A stretch of DNA of 64,000 nt, from positions 3,590,369 through 3,654,368 of the forward strand of contig NZ_CP036343.1 in assembly GCF_007746795.1 (NCBI RefSeq), given 5' to 3'. This DNA comes from Gimesia algae. Lineage in GTDB: Bacteria > Planctomycetota > Planctomycetia > Planctomycetales > Planctomycetaceae. A program made the translations under genes and the position numbers. The notes beneath the pieces are model-generated. The model was not told where the DNA came from. It saw only the letters and a list, made by a program, of their open reading frames with translations, and made no database searches. Below, piece by piece: positions 21,035 through 29,507 of the stretch (position 1 is its first letter; each line of letters opens with the position of its first letter).

Positions 21035-21053
21035 TCTGACTGTTTCAGTCAGA
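21035..21053. terminator. Perfect hairpin overlapping the stop of the DUF4304 gene
   Basis: TCTGACTG and CAGTCAGA pair over 8 bases around a TTT loop. The stem contains the last codons and the TGA of the minus-strand DUF4304 gene and sits between two convergent genes. On the minus strand, downstream sequence is CTCTCTACG rather than a T-run. Confidence 0.45.
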
Positions 21054-21533
21054 CACAGGCAGCTTCAATGCATTCCGTGCTGCCAGGGTAATCTGGAACT
21101 CATCGTGTTCCGCTAACAATTGATTGAGCCCCTCCAGGGTGACACCTGCTTTTAATACTGGCACCAGTTTTTCAGCGACAAATTGACTGATCTGTTCGAG
21201 CCGCTTTCCGTCATCGCAGGAATACTCATCGATATTCAACAGATCGGCGATGCGAGGCGCGCCTGCTTCAGGGCGATGTGAACCCTCGGGCCAGAGTGAA
21301 CTGGCACGTGTGCGCACATGACATTGATACTCGCGGGGAAAATCGTTGTGTTCAATCTGCTGTAACCAGAAACCGAGATTGAGAAAATAAGTCGCGCCAT
21401 ATTGAGATTTCTGCAGGTTCAAAACTGTAATCATCGTCTCGCTGAACAGATACCAGTTCGCCCCCTTGCGTTGAAATCCATGTGGCTTCAGTTCTGCTTG
21501 TATCGCCTGGGTCAGCATCCGCGTCGTGATCAT
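21045..21533 (-). CDS. DUF4304 domain-containing protein
   Basis: The protein has 162 residues. The order 'LKPHGFQRKGANWYLF', 'VLNLQKSQYGATYFLNLGFWL' and a late 'LLAEHDEF' match the DUF4304 family: small cytoplasmic proteins of unknown function, often found in polymorphic-toxin or accessory regions. No signal peptide. It converges with the antitoxin gene and ends inside a perfect hairpin. Confidence 0.75.
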   Translation of the reverse strand: MITTRMLTQAIQAELKPHGFQRKGANWYLFSETMITVLNLQKSQYGATYFLNLGFWLQQIEHNDFPREYQCHVRTRASSLWPEGSHRPEAGAPRIADLLNIDEYSCDDGKRLEQISQFVAEKLVPVLKAGVTLEGLNQLLAEHDEFQITLAARNALKLPVSD

Positions 21534-21563
21534 TTTTATTTAATCTATCGTAAATGGGATTAC

Positions 21564-21806
21564 TCAGCTGTGAACAGCTGCCCGATTTTCAGGCAATTCT
21601 TCGACAGTCACTTTGCCTTCCAGTGCATCCAGTCGTGCGCGAAGTTCGTCGTTTTCTTTCTGTAGCTGCAACAGAAAAAGTGTGACCAGGACGAACAGCG
21701 TCAGCAGCCCTCCAGCGATGCGACTTCCATCACTACTGCTAAAGTAGACCGAGATCGAAAAGAAGGCCGCGGTAACCAGTAGCATCCAGGGACTCATTCT
21801 TTGCAT
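21564..21806 (-). CDS. Small membrane protein with C-terminal coiled coil
   Basis: About 80 residues from the ATG at 21806; the frame stays open further upstream but loses protein character and overlaps the next gene. Two hydrophobic segments (about 6-22 and 28-46) are followed by a charged helix 'QLQKENDELRARLDALEGKV' resembling a short coiled coil. It may be cotranscribed with the 159-residue membrane protein upstream, with a gap of 32 bases. The function is unknown. Confidence 0.5.
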   Translation of the reverse strand: MQRMSPWMLLVTAAFFSISVYFSSSDGSRIAGGLLTLFVLVTLFLLQLQKENDELRARLDALEGKVTVEELPENRAAVHS

Positions 21807-21838
21807 GATTTGTATCCTGTAAAAAACGTGCCGCTGCG

Positions 21839-22318
21839 TTACGGCAGTTCGTAAGTGGAGATTTTGTTGAACTGCAGGGAAAATAGAAACGGATAGATCA
21901 ATGCCAGACTGGCGAGCAGGACGACATAGGCACTGAAACCGGCATACAGAGCTACCAGGAGCAGGCCCTCTTGCAGTGTAGACAACCAACCCAGAAATGG
22001 TATCAGAATCGCCAGCCCCAGTCCCATAGACATCATTGAAAAAAAGACAACCAAAAAGAGGATGCCCACCACGCAGCCAGTCAGCAGGATATCGCCCCAG
22101 GTAATGCAGGATTTCAGCGACGGGGAAAGATTTCTGCGAATGATCTTCAGCCCCAGTCCGGTGAAGAGCGTCGTCAATGCGGCTCCCAGCAGGCACACCA
22201 ACGCGAACTCGTTATCAGATCTCATCTCAATCGCCACCAGGCGGAGATAGACAATGAGGGAAACACAGATGGCAACGCTGAGACTCAACAGATGAGCGAT
22301 ACTTGTGAAGACATGCAC
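21839..22318 (-). CDS. Membrane protein of unknown function, 159 aa
   Basis: Four hydrophobic segments are visible (about 5-28, 40-58, 75-105 and 118-148), with few charges between them. No motif that names a family is present. It lies on the same strand as the two small genes to its left and probably forms a transcription unit with the 80-residue membrane protein. Confidence 0.6.
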   Translation of the reverse strand: MHVFTSIAHLLSLSVAICVSLIVYLRLVAIEMRSDNEFALVCLLGAALTTLFTGLGLKIIRRNLSPSLKSCITWGDILLTGCVVGILFLVVFFSMMSMGLGLAILIPFLGWLSTLQEGLLLVALYAGFSAYVVLLASLALIYPFLFSLQFNKISTYELP

Positions 22319-22475
22319 CGTTTCCAGTTCCTTTTCTGCTTAAGTCCCGTTCACGGAAACAGAGAACTCCCTTCTCATAAATTGAACCCGTATCTTATAC
22401 AGACTATCATAGACTCTGGCCTCTCTAAACGAAAGCACTTTTCCGCCACAGCCTTATAATTTTCAGGAGCCTCTC

Positions 22476-23006
22476 ATGCAGAACTGCTTAGCCGTCTATA
22501 CCGTCAAACGGGCCATCACCGGAGGTAAGCTGGCTGAGATCGCTCAGTCGGTCGGCATTGATCTGCGTTTTATGGCGCTGGGCGGACAGATCGCCAGCAA
22601 TACGGAAGCGATCCGGGGGAAAGCATTGCCCGATGTGAATGGGGGCGCCCTGCTGATTGTCGGCGGCTTCGAAGCAGATCAGGAAAATCTGATTGATTTC
22701 GACACGCGTCTCAGCCAGGGAGACCAGCCGGCGCTGGCCCGCAAACTCAATGGCGGCCTGCTCCCCTGGTGTGAATTCTACAGTCACAAATTTAATTATG
22801 AGAAAGCATGCCAGCAGGATCAAACAGAGCAAGCGAAGCTGGATGCCTCGGTCACCAAAAAACAGCTGCCCGCTTTGAAAGTTGCGAAAACCCGCTATCA
22901 GATCTACAACCAGGGACAGACAGAGAAAGGCAGCCAGTTGATGAAAACACTGACTCCCGCGCTGGCGGAAGCCGTCGACGGCATTGTGGCCGATTATCAG
23001 CGTTGA
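22476..23006 (+). CDS. Hypothetical cytoplasmic protein, 176 aa
   Basis: I do not recognise a family. AGGAG precedes the ATG at good spacing. Residues 1-85 have alternating strands and helices ('VKRAITGGKLAEIAQSVGI', 'GGALLIVGGFEADQENLIDF'), while residues 100-150 are Gln/Lys-rich and helical. There is no signal peptide or membrane segment. It is followed closely by the convergent LRR gene. Confidence 0.6.
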   Translation: MQNCLAVYTVKRAITGGKLAEIAQSVGIDLRFMALGGQIASNTEAIRGKALPDVNGGALLIVGGFEADQENLIDFDTRLSQGDQPALARKLNGGLLPWCEFYSHKFNYEKACQQDQTEQAKLDASVTKKQLPALKVAKTRYQIYNQGQTEKGSQLMKTLTPALAEAVDGIVADYQR

Positions 23007-23040
23007 GCAGGTCACCGCTTCAAGCCTGCTCGATCCGCTT

Positions 23041-24621
23041 TTATTTCTGAGTGAAACGTCGGTCCGCATAAATGGTCATGCAGCCACAGCACCAGTTATC
23101 TTCAATTTCACACTGCGGTATGAATTGATGCAGTTCCTCAGCTGGCTCCCTATCAATTTTGCTGCCATAAAAACTGAACTTCTTCAGTTGAGACAGATGG
23201 CGTAACTGCAGCAGTCCCGCATTCGTAATCGGGGCATTATTCAGCCCCAGTCTTTCGAGAGTTCGACATTGACCGAGGTAACCCAGTCCCTCATCGGTCA
23301 CAGGAAAACCATTCAGGTCCAGCCCCTTGAGATGCGGTAAGTTCTGGAGCTGTTTCAGGCTTGTCATAGAAAACGGCGGGGGTTCCTTTTGTGGCGGCCA
23401 GCCCCTGTTAAACGAAATTTCTTCGAGAGATTTCACCTTCCCCAGTGTCGCCCAGAGATCGTCCGAAACGAGCGCAATCTGCACTGTGACATCCTTGAGG
23501 CGACTCATCTCTTTCAGGTACGCCAGATCGGTCGGTTGAAACTGACTGCTATCTACGTTGAGATTCAGTTTCTGGACCTGAGTGCAGTGGCTGATTGCTT
23601 CCAGAACCGGTACATTCACTAAGCCTATTCCCAACTCTTTCAGAGCAGGAATCTTTGCCAATGCAAGCAGTCCCGATCGGTCGAGCGGATCTCCTTCAGA
23701 GCGTTTCCCGAGACTGATCGAGAGCGTCTCCAGTTCAGGCAGCGTCCGCAGTTGTTTCAGTTGCGAGGTATCGCTGATTCCCCGGGTGAGAACGAGATTC
23801 AATTTTTTTATCTGTCTGATATGAGTAAGGTAACTCAGTTGATCATCTTTAATCGACCTGTCCGGACCAAAGGGGAGCGACTTCAATGATTTCAGCCGCG
23901 CGATTAAGGGAAGATTTTCATCTTTAATTCGTAGATTCACCAACTCTTCCAGGGGCATTTTTTCTAAAGGGACAATTGTTTTTTCATCCAGCCACATACC
24001 TTTATTATTATTGAGTGACAAATACTTCAGTTCGGGTAACTGGCTCAAGGCAGTCAGGACATCCGGAGTAAACGAGGTCTGTCTCAGCTTCAGTGTCCGC
24101 AGACTGGTCAGTTGTGCCAGCGATTTTCCACAGGCGTCGGAGAATCTGCGACAGCCGCTCAGATCGAGATGCTCTAATTGTTTGAGCGACTCCAGATGAC
24201 GCATCCCCACATCGGTCAGATGGTAATTCACACTCAGGTCGAAATAACGCAGTTTTTTCAATTGCCCCACGTGACGCAGGCCGTCATCGGTGAAGTGATT
24301 CCCTTTGATGGTATGCACGCCCCGCAGGGTCAGCGTCTGCACTTCGGGCAGTTCTTTCAGTACGGTCAGATCGTCATCGGCCAGGGGGAGACGTTTCAGA
24401 AACAGCCAGTAGACCTGCCCGTGCTGGTTACGTTTCCAACGGGCTCCCAGCTGTTTCAGTTTCTGCAGCGTTGCCAGCGCAGTCGGCTCTGGAGGCGGAG
24501 CCTGCTGCTGCACCACGGATCGCTCGGCTTCGGGCGTAGCGTGCCACTCATAGGCAACGCCAGCGACTGTGACACAGAGGACCAGCAGAACGAAACTCTT
24601 TCGGGATGGTTTACGCATCAT
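23041..24621 (-). CDS. Exported/membrane-anchored leucine-rich repeat protein
   Basis: The protein has 526 residues. An N-terminal hydrophobic segment (about 9-24) is a signal or anchor. From about residue 85 there are LRRs with the pattern LxxLxxLxLxxxxxTDxGLxxL, for example 'GMRHLESLKQLEHLDLSGC' and 'LGYLGQCRTLERLGLNN'. The repeats run to about residue 500. A protein-interaction role outside the cytosol is likely. Two other LRR genes occur in this window (29508 and 56560). Confidence 0.82.
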   Translation of the reverse strand: MMRKPSRKSFVLLVLCVTVAGVAYEWHATPEAERSVVQQQAPPPEPTALATLQKLKQLGARWKRNQHGQVYWLFLKRLPLADDDLTVLKELPEVQTLTLRGVHTIKGNHFTDDGLRHVGQLKKLRYFDLSVNYHLTDVGMRHLESLKQLEHLDLSGCRRFSDACGKSLAQLTSLRTLKLRQTSFTPDVLTALSQLPELKYLSLNNNKGMWLDEKTIVPLEKMPLEELVNLRIKDENLPLIARLKSLKSLPFGPDRSIKDDQLSYLTHIRQIKKLNLVLTRGISDTSQLKQLRTLPELETLSISLGKRSEGDPLDRSGLLALAKIPALKELGIGLVNVPVLEAISHCTQVQKLNLNVDSSQFQPTDLAYLKEMSRLKDVTVQIALVSDDLWATLGKVKSLEEISFNRGWPPQKEPPPFSMTSLKQLQNLPHLKGLDLNGFPVTDEGLGYLGQCRTLERLGLNNAPITNAGLLQLRHLSQLKKFSFYGSKIDREPAEELHQFIPQCEIEDNWCCGCMTIYADRRFTQK

Positions 24622-24759
24622 TCTGATATGATAAGCGATTTACCAGAGCAGAAGACAGTCTGCTTATCAGATTTTCCACCAGGCCAGTCGCTTGCATAAA
24701 GCCGATTCATTCTCCAGACTGAAACTGGTACAGACAACTCATGCAAAAAGGGATTTCAG

Positions 24760-25302
24760 ATGGAACATTTCTCACCATTCCTCTCGGCGACGATCGATGT
24801 CTTTGAAGCCAACAAAAAAATGGCTGAACGGGCCATTGAACAGGTTTCGAACGACGGGCTGCGTACGGCTCTGGACGAGCATACCAACTCGATCGCCGTG
24901 ATCATGAAACATGTCGCCGGGAACCTGATTTCCCGCTGGACCGATTTTCTGACCACCGACGGCGAGAAGCCGGACCGCAATCGTGATGGTGAATTTGAAG
25001 ACAACTTCACTGACCGCGCTGAACTATTGGCCTACTGGGAGCGGGGCTGGTCGACGCTGCTGGATTCCCTCAAAAGTCTGACGCCCGACGATCTGGAAAA
25101 AACGGTTTACATCCGCGGCGATGCGCACATGGTCCCCCTGGCAATTCAACGCTCGCTCGGGCATACCTGTTATCACGTGGGACAGATCGTCCAGGTGGCC
25201 CGCATCCAGGCTGGCGATGATTGGAACACGCTGACGATTCCCCGCGGTCAGTCGGAACAGTTTAACCAGGAGCGCTGGGGCAAGGGGAAGCCGGGGAAAT
25301 GA
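24760..25302 (+). CDS. DinB-superfamily protein (DUF1572 type)
   Basis: The protein has 180 residues forming a four-helix-bundle family. 'NSIAVIMKHVAGNLISRWTDF' and 'SLGHTCYHVGQIVQVARI' carry the His residues that bind a divalent metal in DinB-like proteins. Members include thiol-dependent transferases, but this subgroup has no defined reaction. AAGGGA lies upstream of the ATG. A second DinB-like gene is at 58200. Confidence 0.8.
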   Translation: MEHFSPFLSATIDVFEANKKMAERAIEQVSNDGLRTALDEHTNSIAVIMKHVAGNLISRWTDFLTTDGEKPDRNRDGEFEDNFTDRAELLAYWERGWSTLLDSLKSLTPDDLEKTVYIRGDAHMVPLAIQRSLGHTCYHVGQIVQVARIQAGDDWNTLTIPRGQSEQFNQERWGKGKPGK

Positions 25303-25360
25303 CTTGATCTGCAGTGCCGCCAGATTTTAAGATCGTGACGAACCGCGAAGAAAAAAGGAT

Positions 25361-25400
25361 GGGCCCGAATGGAATTCGGGCCGAGCGCAGCGAGCAGGAA
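25361..25400 (-). repeat. REP-like palindromic element
   Basis: Inverse-orientation copy of the family CTCGCTGCGCTC + CCCGAATTCCATTCGGG that recurs at 44343, 47585, 47895, 48205 and 50640. It is intergenic, downstream of the DinB-like gene. Confidence 0.6.
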
Positions 25401-25517
25401 GTCGCAGGTCCCATGTCCAAAGCGTAATCCGGTTTCCTATGCTAAACCGATAACAGCTTGAGGCCCAACTCAGCACCAGTTCTCGTTCACACCGCAACTT
25501 CCTGTTGTCTCTGACAA

Positions 25518-25536
25518 CCGCGAATTGCATTCGCGG
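25518..25536 (+). repeat. REP-like palindrome, variant core
   Basis: CCGCGAATTGCATTCGCGG is a near-perfect palindrome with the same GAATTGCATTC centre as the other copies but with compensated arm changes (CCGCG/CGCGG instead of CCCCG/CGGGG). This supports selection for pairing or copying of a hairpin. Confidence 0.55.
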
Positions 25537-25575
25537 CCACCCGCTGTCAATGAATGTCCGCCGACCTGCATCCGT

Positions 25576-26664
25576 TTACTTTACAGGGGCGTTGGTTCCC
25601 TGCTCGATTTCCAGCAACCGTTTCTTGCGCCAGAGACCGCCGCCGTAACCGGTGAGGGTGCCGTCAGCTCCGATCACACGGTGACAGGGTATCAGAATCG
25701 CAATCCGGTTGTCGCCATTCGCTCTAGCCACCGCACGGACTGCGGTCGGCTGTCCAATAATTTCTGCCTGTTCGGAATAGGAACGGGTCTGACCGCAGGC
25801 GATGGTTTGCAACGCCGCCCAGACTTTCTGCTGGAACTCGGTGCCGGGCGTGATGAGTGGTAAATCGAACGTGGTTCGTTTCCCGGCAAAGTAAGACTCC
25901 AGTTGTCCTTCCAGCAGGGGAAAGAAACGACTGTCACCGGGCAGCGCTTTCGCATTCAGATGTTTCTGCAGCCGATTAATCTGTGTCTCCAGCATGCGGC
26001 GGTCGGTGAATTCCAGCAGGCAGATCCCCTGCTTTGTTGCGCCGGCCAGCATCGGTCCGAGGGGGGTTAAGATCCGATTGACAACGATCACCTGCTGACC
26101 GTTGCTTTTTGCCGGCGCGGTCCCCATTGTTTTTTTGAAGCCTTCTCCAAACCCGCTGAGCGATTCATATCCGCTCTGAAAAGCGGCATCGGTGACAGTC
26201 GATTTGTGTTGGATCTGGCTGAAAGCCTGATTGATCCGCCGCATTCGCAGGTAAGCGCTGAAGCTCATGCCATGCAGTTTCTGAAACCAGCGACGCACAC
26301 GCACCGGATCGAGACCCCGCTCACGCAGATCTTCAGCCTGCAGTCGAATGGTGGCATCCTGCTCGACTTCTTCAATCAATGGCTGCAACCAGTCGGGTGT
26401 GGACCCCAGCGCCACCAGCGGACGACAGACCTTGCATTCCCGAAAACCATTGGCGAGGGCCGTTTTTGCATCGGGAAAGTACTCGACATTCTCAGGCTTC
26501 GGCTTGCGGGCCGAGCAGGAGGGGCGGCAGAAAATCCCCGTTGTACGGATCGCCGCGACGAACACGCCTTCAAAGCTGCTGTCCCGCTGGACGAGTGCGG
26601 CGTACATCGTCTCCCGGTCCGGCAGCGACTGTGTGTTGTGATCCGTTGTTTCTGTCTGTTTCAT
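25576..26664 (-). CDS. ada: Ada: bifunctional DNA repair methyltransferase and transcriptional regulator
   Basis: The protein has 362 residues, the length of E. coli Ada. The N-terminal domain has the zinc and methyl-acceptor cysteines with the E. coli spacing (C46, C50, C77, C80; 'FCRPSCSARKP', 'ECKVCRPL'). An AraC-type HTH follows (about 95-185, 'DLRERGLDPVRVRRWFQK'). The C-terminal half is an O6-methylguanine methyltransferase with 'ILIPCHRVIGADG', catalytic Cys at 327. It repairs alkylated DNA and, once methylated on the N-terminal Cys, activates adaptive-response promoters. No alkB or alkA gene is adjacent. Confidence 0.93.
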   Translation of the reverse strand: MKQTETTDHNTQSLPDRETMYAALVQRDSSFEGVFVAAIRTTGIFCRPSCSARKPKPENVEYFPDAKTALANGFRECKVCRPLVALGSTPDWLQPLIEEVEQDATIRLQAEDLRERGLDPVRVRRWFQKLHGMSFSAYLRMRRINQAFSQIQHKSTVTDAAFQSGYESLSGFGEGFKKTMGTAPAKSNGQQVIVVNRILTPLGPMLAGATKQGICLLEFTDRRMLETQINRLQKHLNAKALPGDSRFFPLLEGQLESYFAGKRTTFDLPLITPGTEFQQKVWAALQTIACGQTRSYSEQAEIIGQPTAVRAVARANGDNRIAILIPCHRVIGADGTLTGYGGGLWRKKRLLEIEQGTNAPVK

Positions 26665-27139
26665 TTATGAAATCCCCTCTGGATGCCTGAGTCTGTTTTA
26701 ACATCGTATCCGTTTCCGAAACAGCGACAACCGGGAACGGAACAGAGAATTGGGATTGTGGTAACGCGGCGTTGAAACAAAAATCCAAAGCGTGTCGAGA
26801 CTGTTTTCGTTCCCGATGGCGGAAGAAATTCTATTATCCGCTGAAAGAAATCAGACATCTCTATCCCCATTCTGATCTTACTGTATCTGAAGCGTTGCCG
26901 ATAATTTTCCTGACGACTCCTCACTGGGCTCCTTCAATTCTGTGTATATTATTAGATTGTCAGTCATTTTTTTTTGCCTGAAAGATTACTAATCGTTTGT
27001 ATTGTTATTAACATACATGGCTGTTGAAGCGAGCCGTTCCCAAACAGCGTTTGTGCGATTTATTGCTGAAGAGTTGATTTACTAAGTCTTTTGTGTGGTT
27101 AGATTTCCTGCAGTTTTTCTGAACGGAGTTGTCGGGTTT
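26665..27139. other. Divergent promoter region between ada and the first sigma gene
   Basis: This region of 475 bases has no gene. Its right part is AT-rich and holds the motif TTACTAATCGTTTGTAT (26986-27002) and a second TTACTAA (27079-27085), both conserved at the same distance before the second sigma gene. Confidence 0.6.
26986..27002 (+). promoter_or_regulatory. Conserved upstream motif of sigma module 1
   Basis: TTACTAATCGTTTGTAT, identical over 17 bases to 31277-31293. It ends 138 bases before the start codon here and 139 bases in the second module. It is probably a shared promoter or regulator site. Confidence 0.5.
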
Positions 27140-27679
27140 ATGTCGAATTCCATTTCGCCGCTCACTGCCAGTCCCAGAAAGGTGTATTCCTCTCTGTTAG
27201 ATCAGGAACGTTTACGGATTTTCAATTATATCCGGACGCTCGTACCACATTATTCTGATGCGGAAGATGTCTATCAGCACGTCTGCCTGACACTCTGGAA
27301 AAAATTTAAAGAGTTCGATCGAGATCGAGATTTCTTTCCCTGGGTTTGTGGGATTGCATTTTATACAGCGCGGAATCACTATAGAGGCGTGCGTCATGAT
27401 CGACATCATTTCAATCAGGACCTGATGGAAACCATGTCTCGAAAACGAGAGCAGCATTTATCTAACTACAACAGTCGGATTGATTATCTCCGTGAATGTT
27501 TAAGCTCCCTGACCTCGTCCGTTCAGAAGCTGCTGCGGGATCCCGTTATTGAAAAACATTCCATCTCGGAGATCGCCGTAACAACCTAGAAATCGATCCA
27601 GACGCTGTATAACCGTATGTCAATTCTCCGACGGGAACTGGCAGAGTGTATTTCGTGTAAGCTGCGGAATGAGCAGTAA
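27140..27679 (+). pseudogene. Sigma-70-family sigma factor (planctomycete ECF-like), interrupted by in-frame TAG
   Basis: Start ATG 27140, preceded by GGAG at 27125-27128. Region 2 is intact ('IRTLVPHYSDAEDVYQHVC', 'FFPWVCGIAFYTARNHYR'). The frame meets TAG at 27587-27589 within region 4, but continues in the same frame for 29 codons to TAA at 27677-27679. The downstream codons (QTLYNR, LRRELAEC) match the intact paralogue at 31432, and the TAG aligns with an Asp codon there. Either the gene is recently inactivated, or the amber is read through; the truncated product would lack most of the -35-recognition helix. The FecR gene starts 5 bases later. Confidence 0.75.
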
Positions 27680-27684
27680 GCAAA

Positions 27685-29346
27685 ATGTCAATCCAGGATC
27701 TTCCACCCGAATTTGAACCGTTGCTGAATCGGCTGTTAGACAGTCCGGACGAAGAGATTTCGCAATCTGAGTTCGACCAGTTCCAGGCATTTCTTTCGAC
27801 CAATCCCGAAGCGATGCAGTACTACTTTAATTATCTGGATATCAATCTGGGACTGCAGAGTGATATGAAGGCACGCCTGGAAGCGCTGGAACAGACATCC
27901 AGGGAACAAAACGCACCACAACCGCAGCCCTTCCCGCAGCCTGTCGTCAGGCGGACAGCATTTCTGCGTTATTCTGCCGTTGCCAGTTGCTCGCTGCTGG
28001 TGGGACTGCTGCTGGCCTGGAGCTTCGCAGGTTTTTTCCCGGGGGGGACCCGGACACCCGATCCGCAGGCCAGTAAAGAGGAACGCACTTATGTCGCCAC
28101 ACTCACGCGTTCTACGGATTGCGTCTGGGGCAGCGAGTCTCCGCCTGAATTCTCCGGCCAGAGGCTGATGTCGGAGGATCTGGTGCTGGAACAGGGGGTC
28201 GCTGAATTTCGCTTTGATACGGGCGTGCGTCTGATTATTGAGGGGCCCACCAAAATCAACCTGGTGACGTCCAGCCGCGCGAAACTGGATTACGGCAAGC
28301 TTGTTCTGCACGGTTATGATCCAGCACCGGAATTTTCGCTGATCACTCCTCTACTCACCTTTCAGGATATCGGTACCGAATACGGCGCGCAGATTCATCG
28401 GGATGGTGAAGTCGATCTGCACGTGTTCGCAGGTGCCGTGCGGGTCGCCCCCAATCAGAAGAATGACCAGTTTTCAGAATCGGTGATCATCCAGAAGGGC
28501 CAGGCCCGGCATCTTAACGACAGGAAATTCGAAGACATTCAATTGGAACCGGAACTCTTCAAAAGGGAAGTTCCTGGAACTCCACAGAATTTACAGGCAC
28601 AGCGACAGGAACTGCGGGTCTATGACAGTTTTCATCCCCCGGAGATTCTAGATCCCGAGCAGACTTCCCCGTGGCAGAACACCGGAATCGGCTGGGTGAA
28701 CCCCTGGCGGACCCCGAAAAGCGGCGGTAGAGCGAACCTGGGACTCAGTCGCCCCCATGAATCACTGGCCAGAACCGAAGTGGCTCCCAGCCAGTTGGGG
28801 CTGCTCGAACTCCGCGGAGCAAGTTCTTTCTTTCGCAAATTGAAGCAACCAGTTCGCATGGATATCAACGCGATCTATTACATCAGTTTCTACATGCAGA
28901 AAATCAAAACGGATCAAAAAAATCAATCTTACCAGTATGGAAATTTCGCACTGCTCCCTTCCGTCCAGCAGGAAGATCCCCCCAAAATCCGCATAGGGAT
29001 GAGCATCAATAACTACGCGATTCTGCAGGCGGGACCGCAGATCATCGAAAGAGCGCCCCCCCTGCAAAGCGGTGAAACATATCTGTTCGTCACAAAAATT
29101 GTCGCCAGTGAAAAAGTCTCGGACCAGGTCTTCATGCGTGCGTTTGCAGAAGCAGAGCCCATTCCGGATCAGGAACCGCCGGTCTGGACCTGCGTCACGA
29201 CTCCCTACGAGGACTCAAACGTGTTTGACGTGGTTCGGCTTCATGCAGGCAAGAATAGCGCCTACCTGTTCGATGAAGTGCGCATCGGCAGTACCTGGTC
29301 GTCAGTCGTCGATCCCGATCGCCCCCGACTGGTGCTCGAACAGTAA
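27685..29346 (+). CDS. FecR-domain transmembrane protein partnered with sigma factor (module 1)
   Basis: The protein has 553 residues. Residues 1-70 form a helical cytoplasmic part ('PPEFEPLLNRLLDS', 'AFLSTNPEAMQYYFNYLDI'), probably the sigma-binding region. One membrane segment lies at about 93-117. An extracytoplasmic FecR-like domain follows (about 165-265: 'QGVAEFRFDTGVRLIIEGPT', 'TYGKLVLHG'-like strand, 'IGTEYGAQIHRDGEVDLHVF'). The C-terminal 200 residues are beta-rich and may be a lectin-like sandwich. It is a close paralogue of the 31977 protein. It probably senses something outside and controls the sigma factor, although that sigma gene is interrupted. Confidence 0.8.
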   Translation: MSIQDLPPEFEPLLNRLLDSPDEEISQSEFDQFQAFLSTNPEAMQYYFNYLDINLGLQSDMKARLEALEQTSREQNAPQPQPFPQPVVRRTAFLRYSAVASCSLLVGLLLAWSFAGFFPGGTRTPDPQASKEERTYVATLTRSTDCVWGSESPPEFSGQRLMSEDLVLEQGVAEFRFDTGVRLIIEGPTKINLVTSSRAKLDYGKLVLHGYDPAPEFSLITPLLTFQDIGTEYGAQIHRDGEVDLHVFAGAVRVAPNQKNDQFSESVIIQKGQARHLNDRKFEDIQLEPELFKREVPGTPQNLQAQRQELRVYDSFHPPEILDPEQTSPWQNTGIGWVNPWRTPKSGGRANLGLSRPHESLARTEVAPSQLGLLELRGASSFFRKLKQPVRMDINAIYYISFYMQKIKTDQKNQSYQYGNFALLPSVQQEDPPKIRIGMSINNYAILQAGPQIIERAPPLQSGETYLFVTKIVASEKVSDQVFMRAFAEAEPIPDQEPPVWTCVTTPYEDSNVFDVVRLHAGKNSAYLFDEVRIGSTWSSVVDPDRPRLVLEQ

Positions 29347-29507
29347 TCAACGGGCAACCGGTACGTGTAGAATTTACGGTGCGGAACACGCGGCTGTTTG
29401 AATTTGGTGAAGTGGCGTGACGAGTGGACTGTTCAGGGTATAATGGTACTTGCTATTTTGCCGGTCTGCTGGTCCTTTCTTTCCTGTCTCGGGGAACTTC
29501 AACGCCC

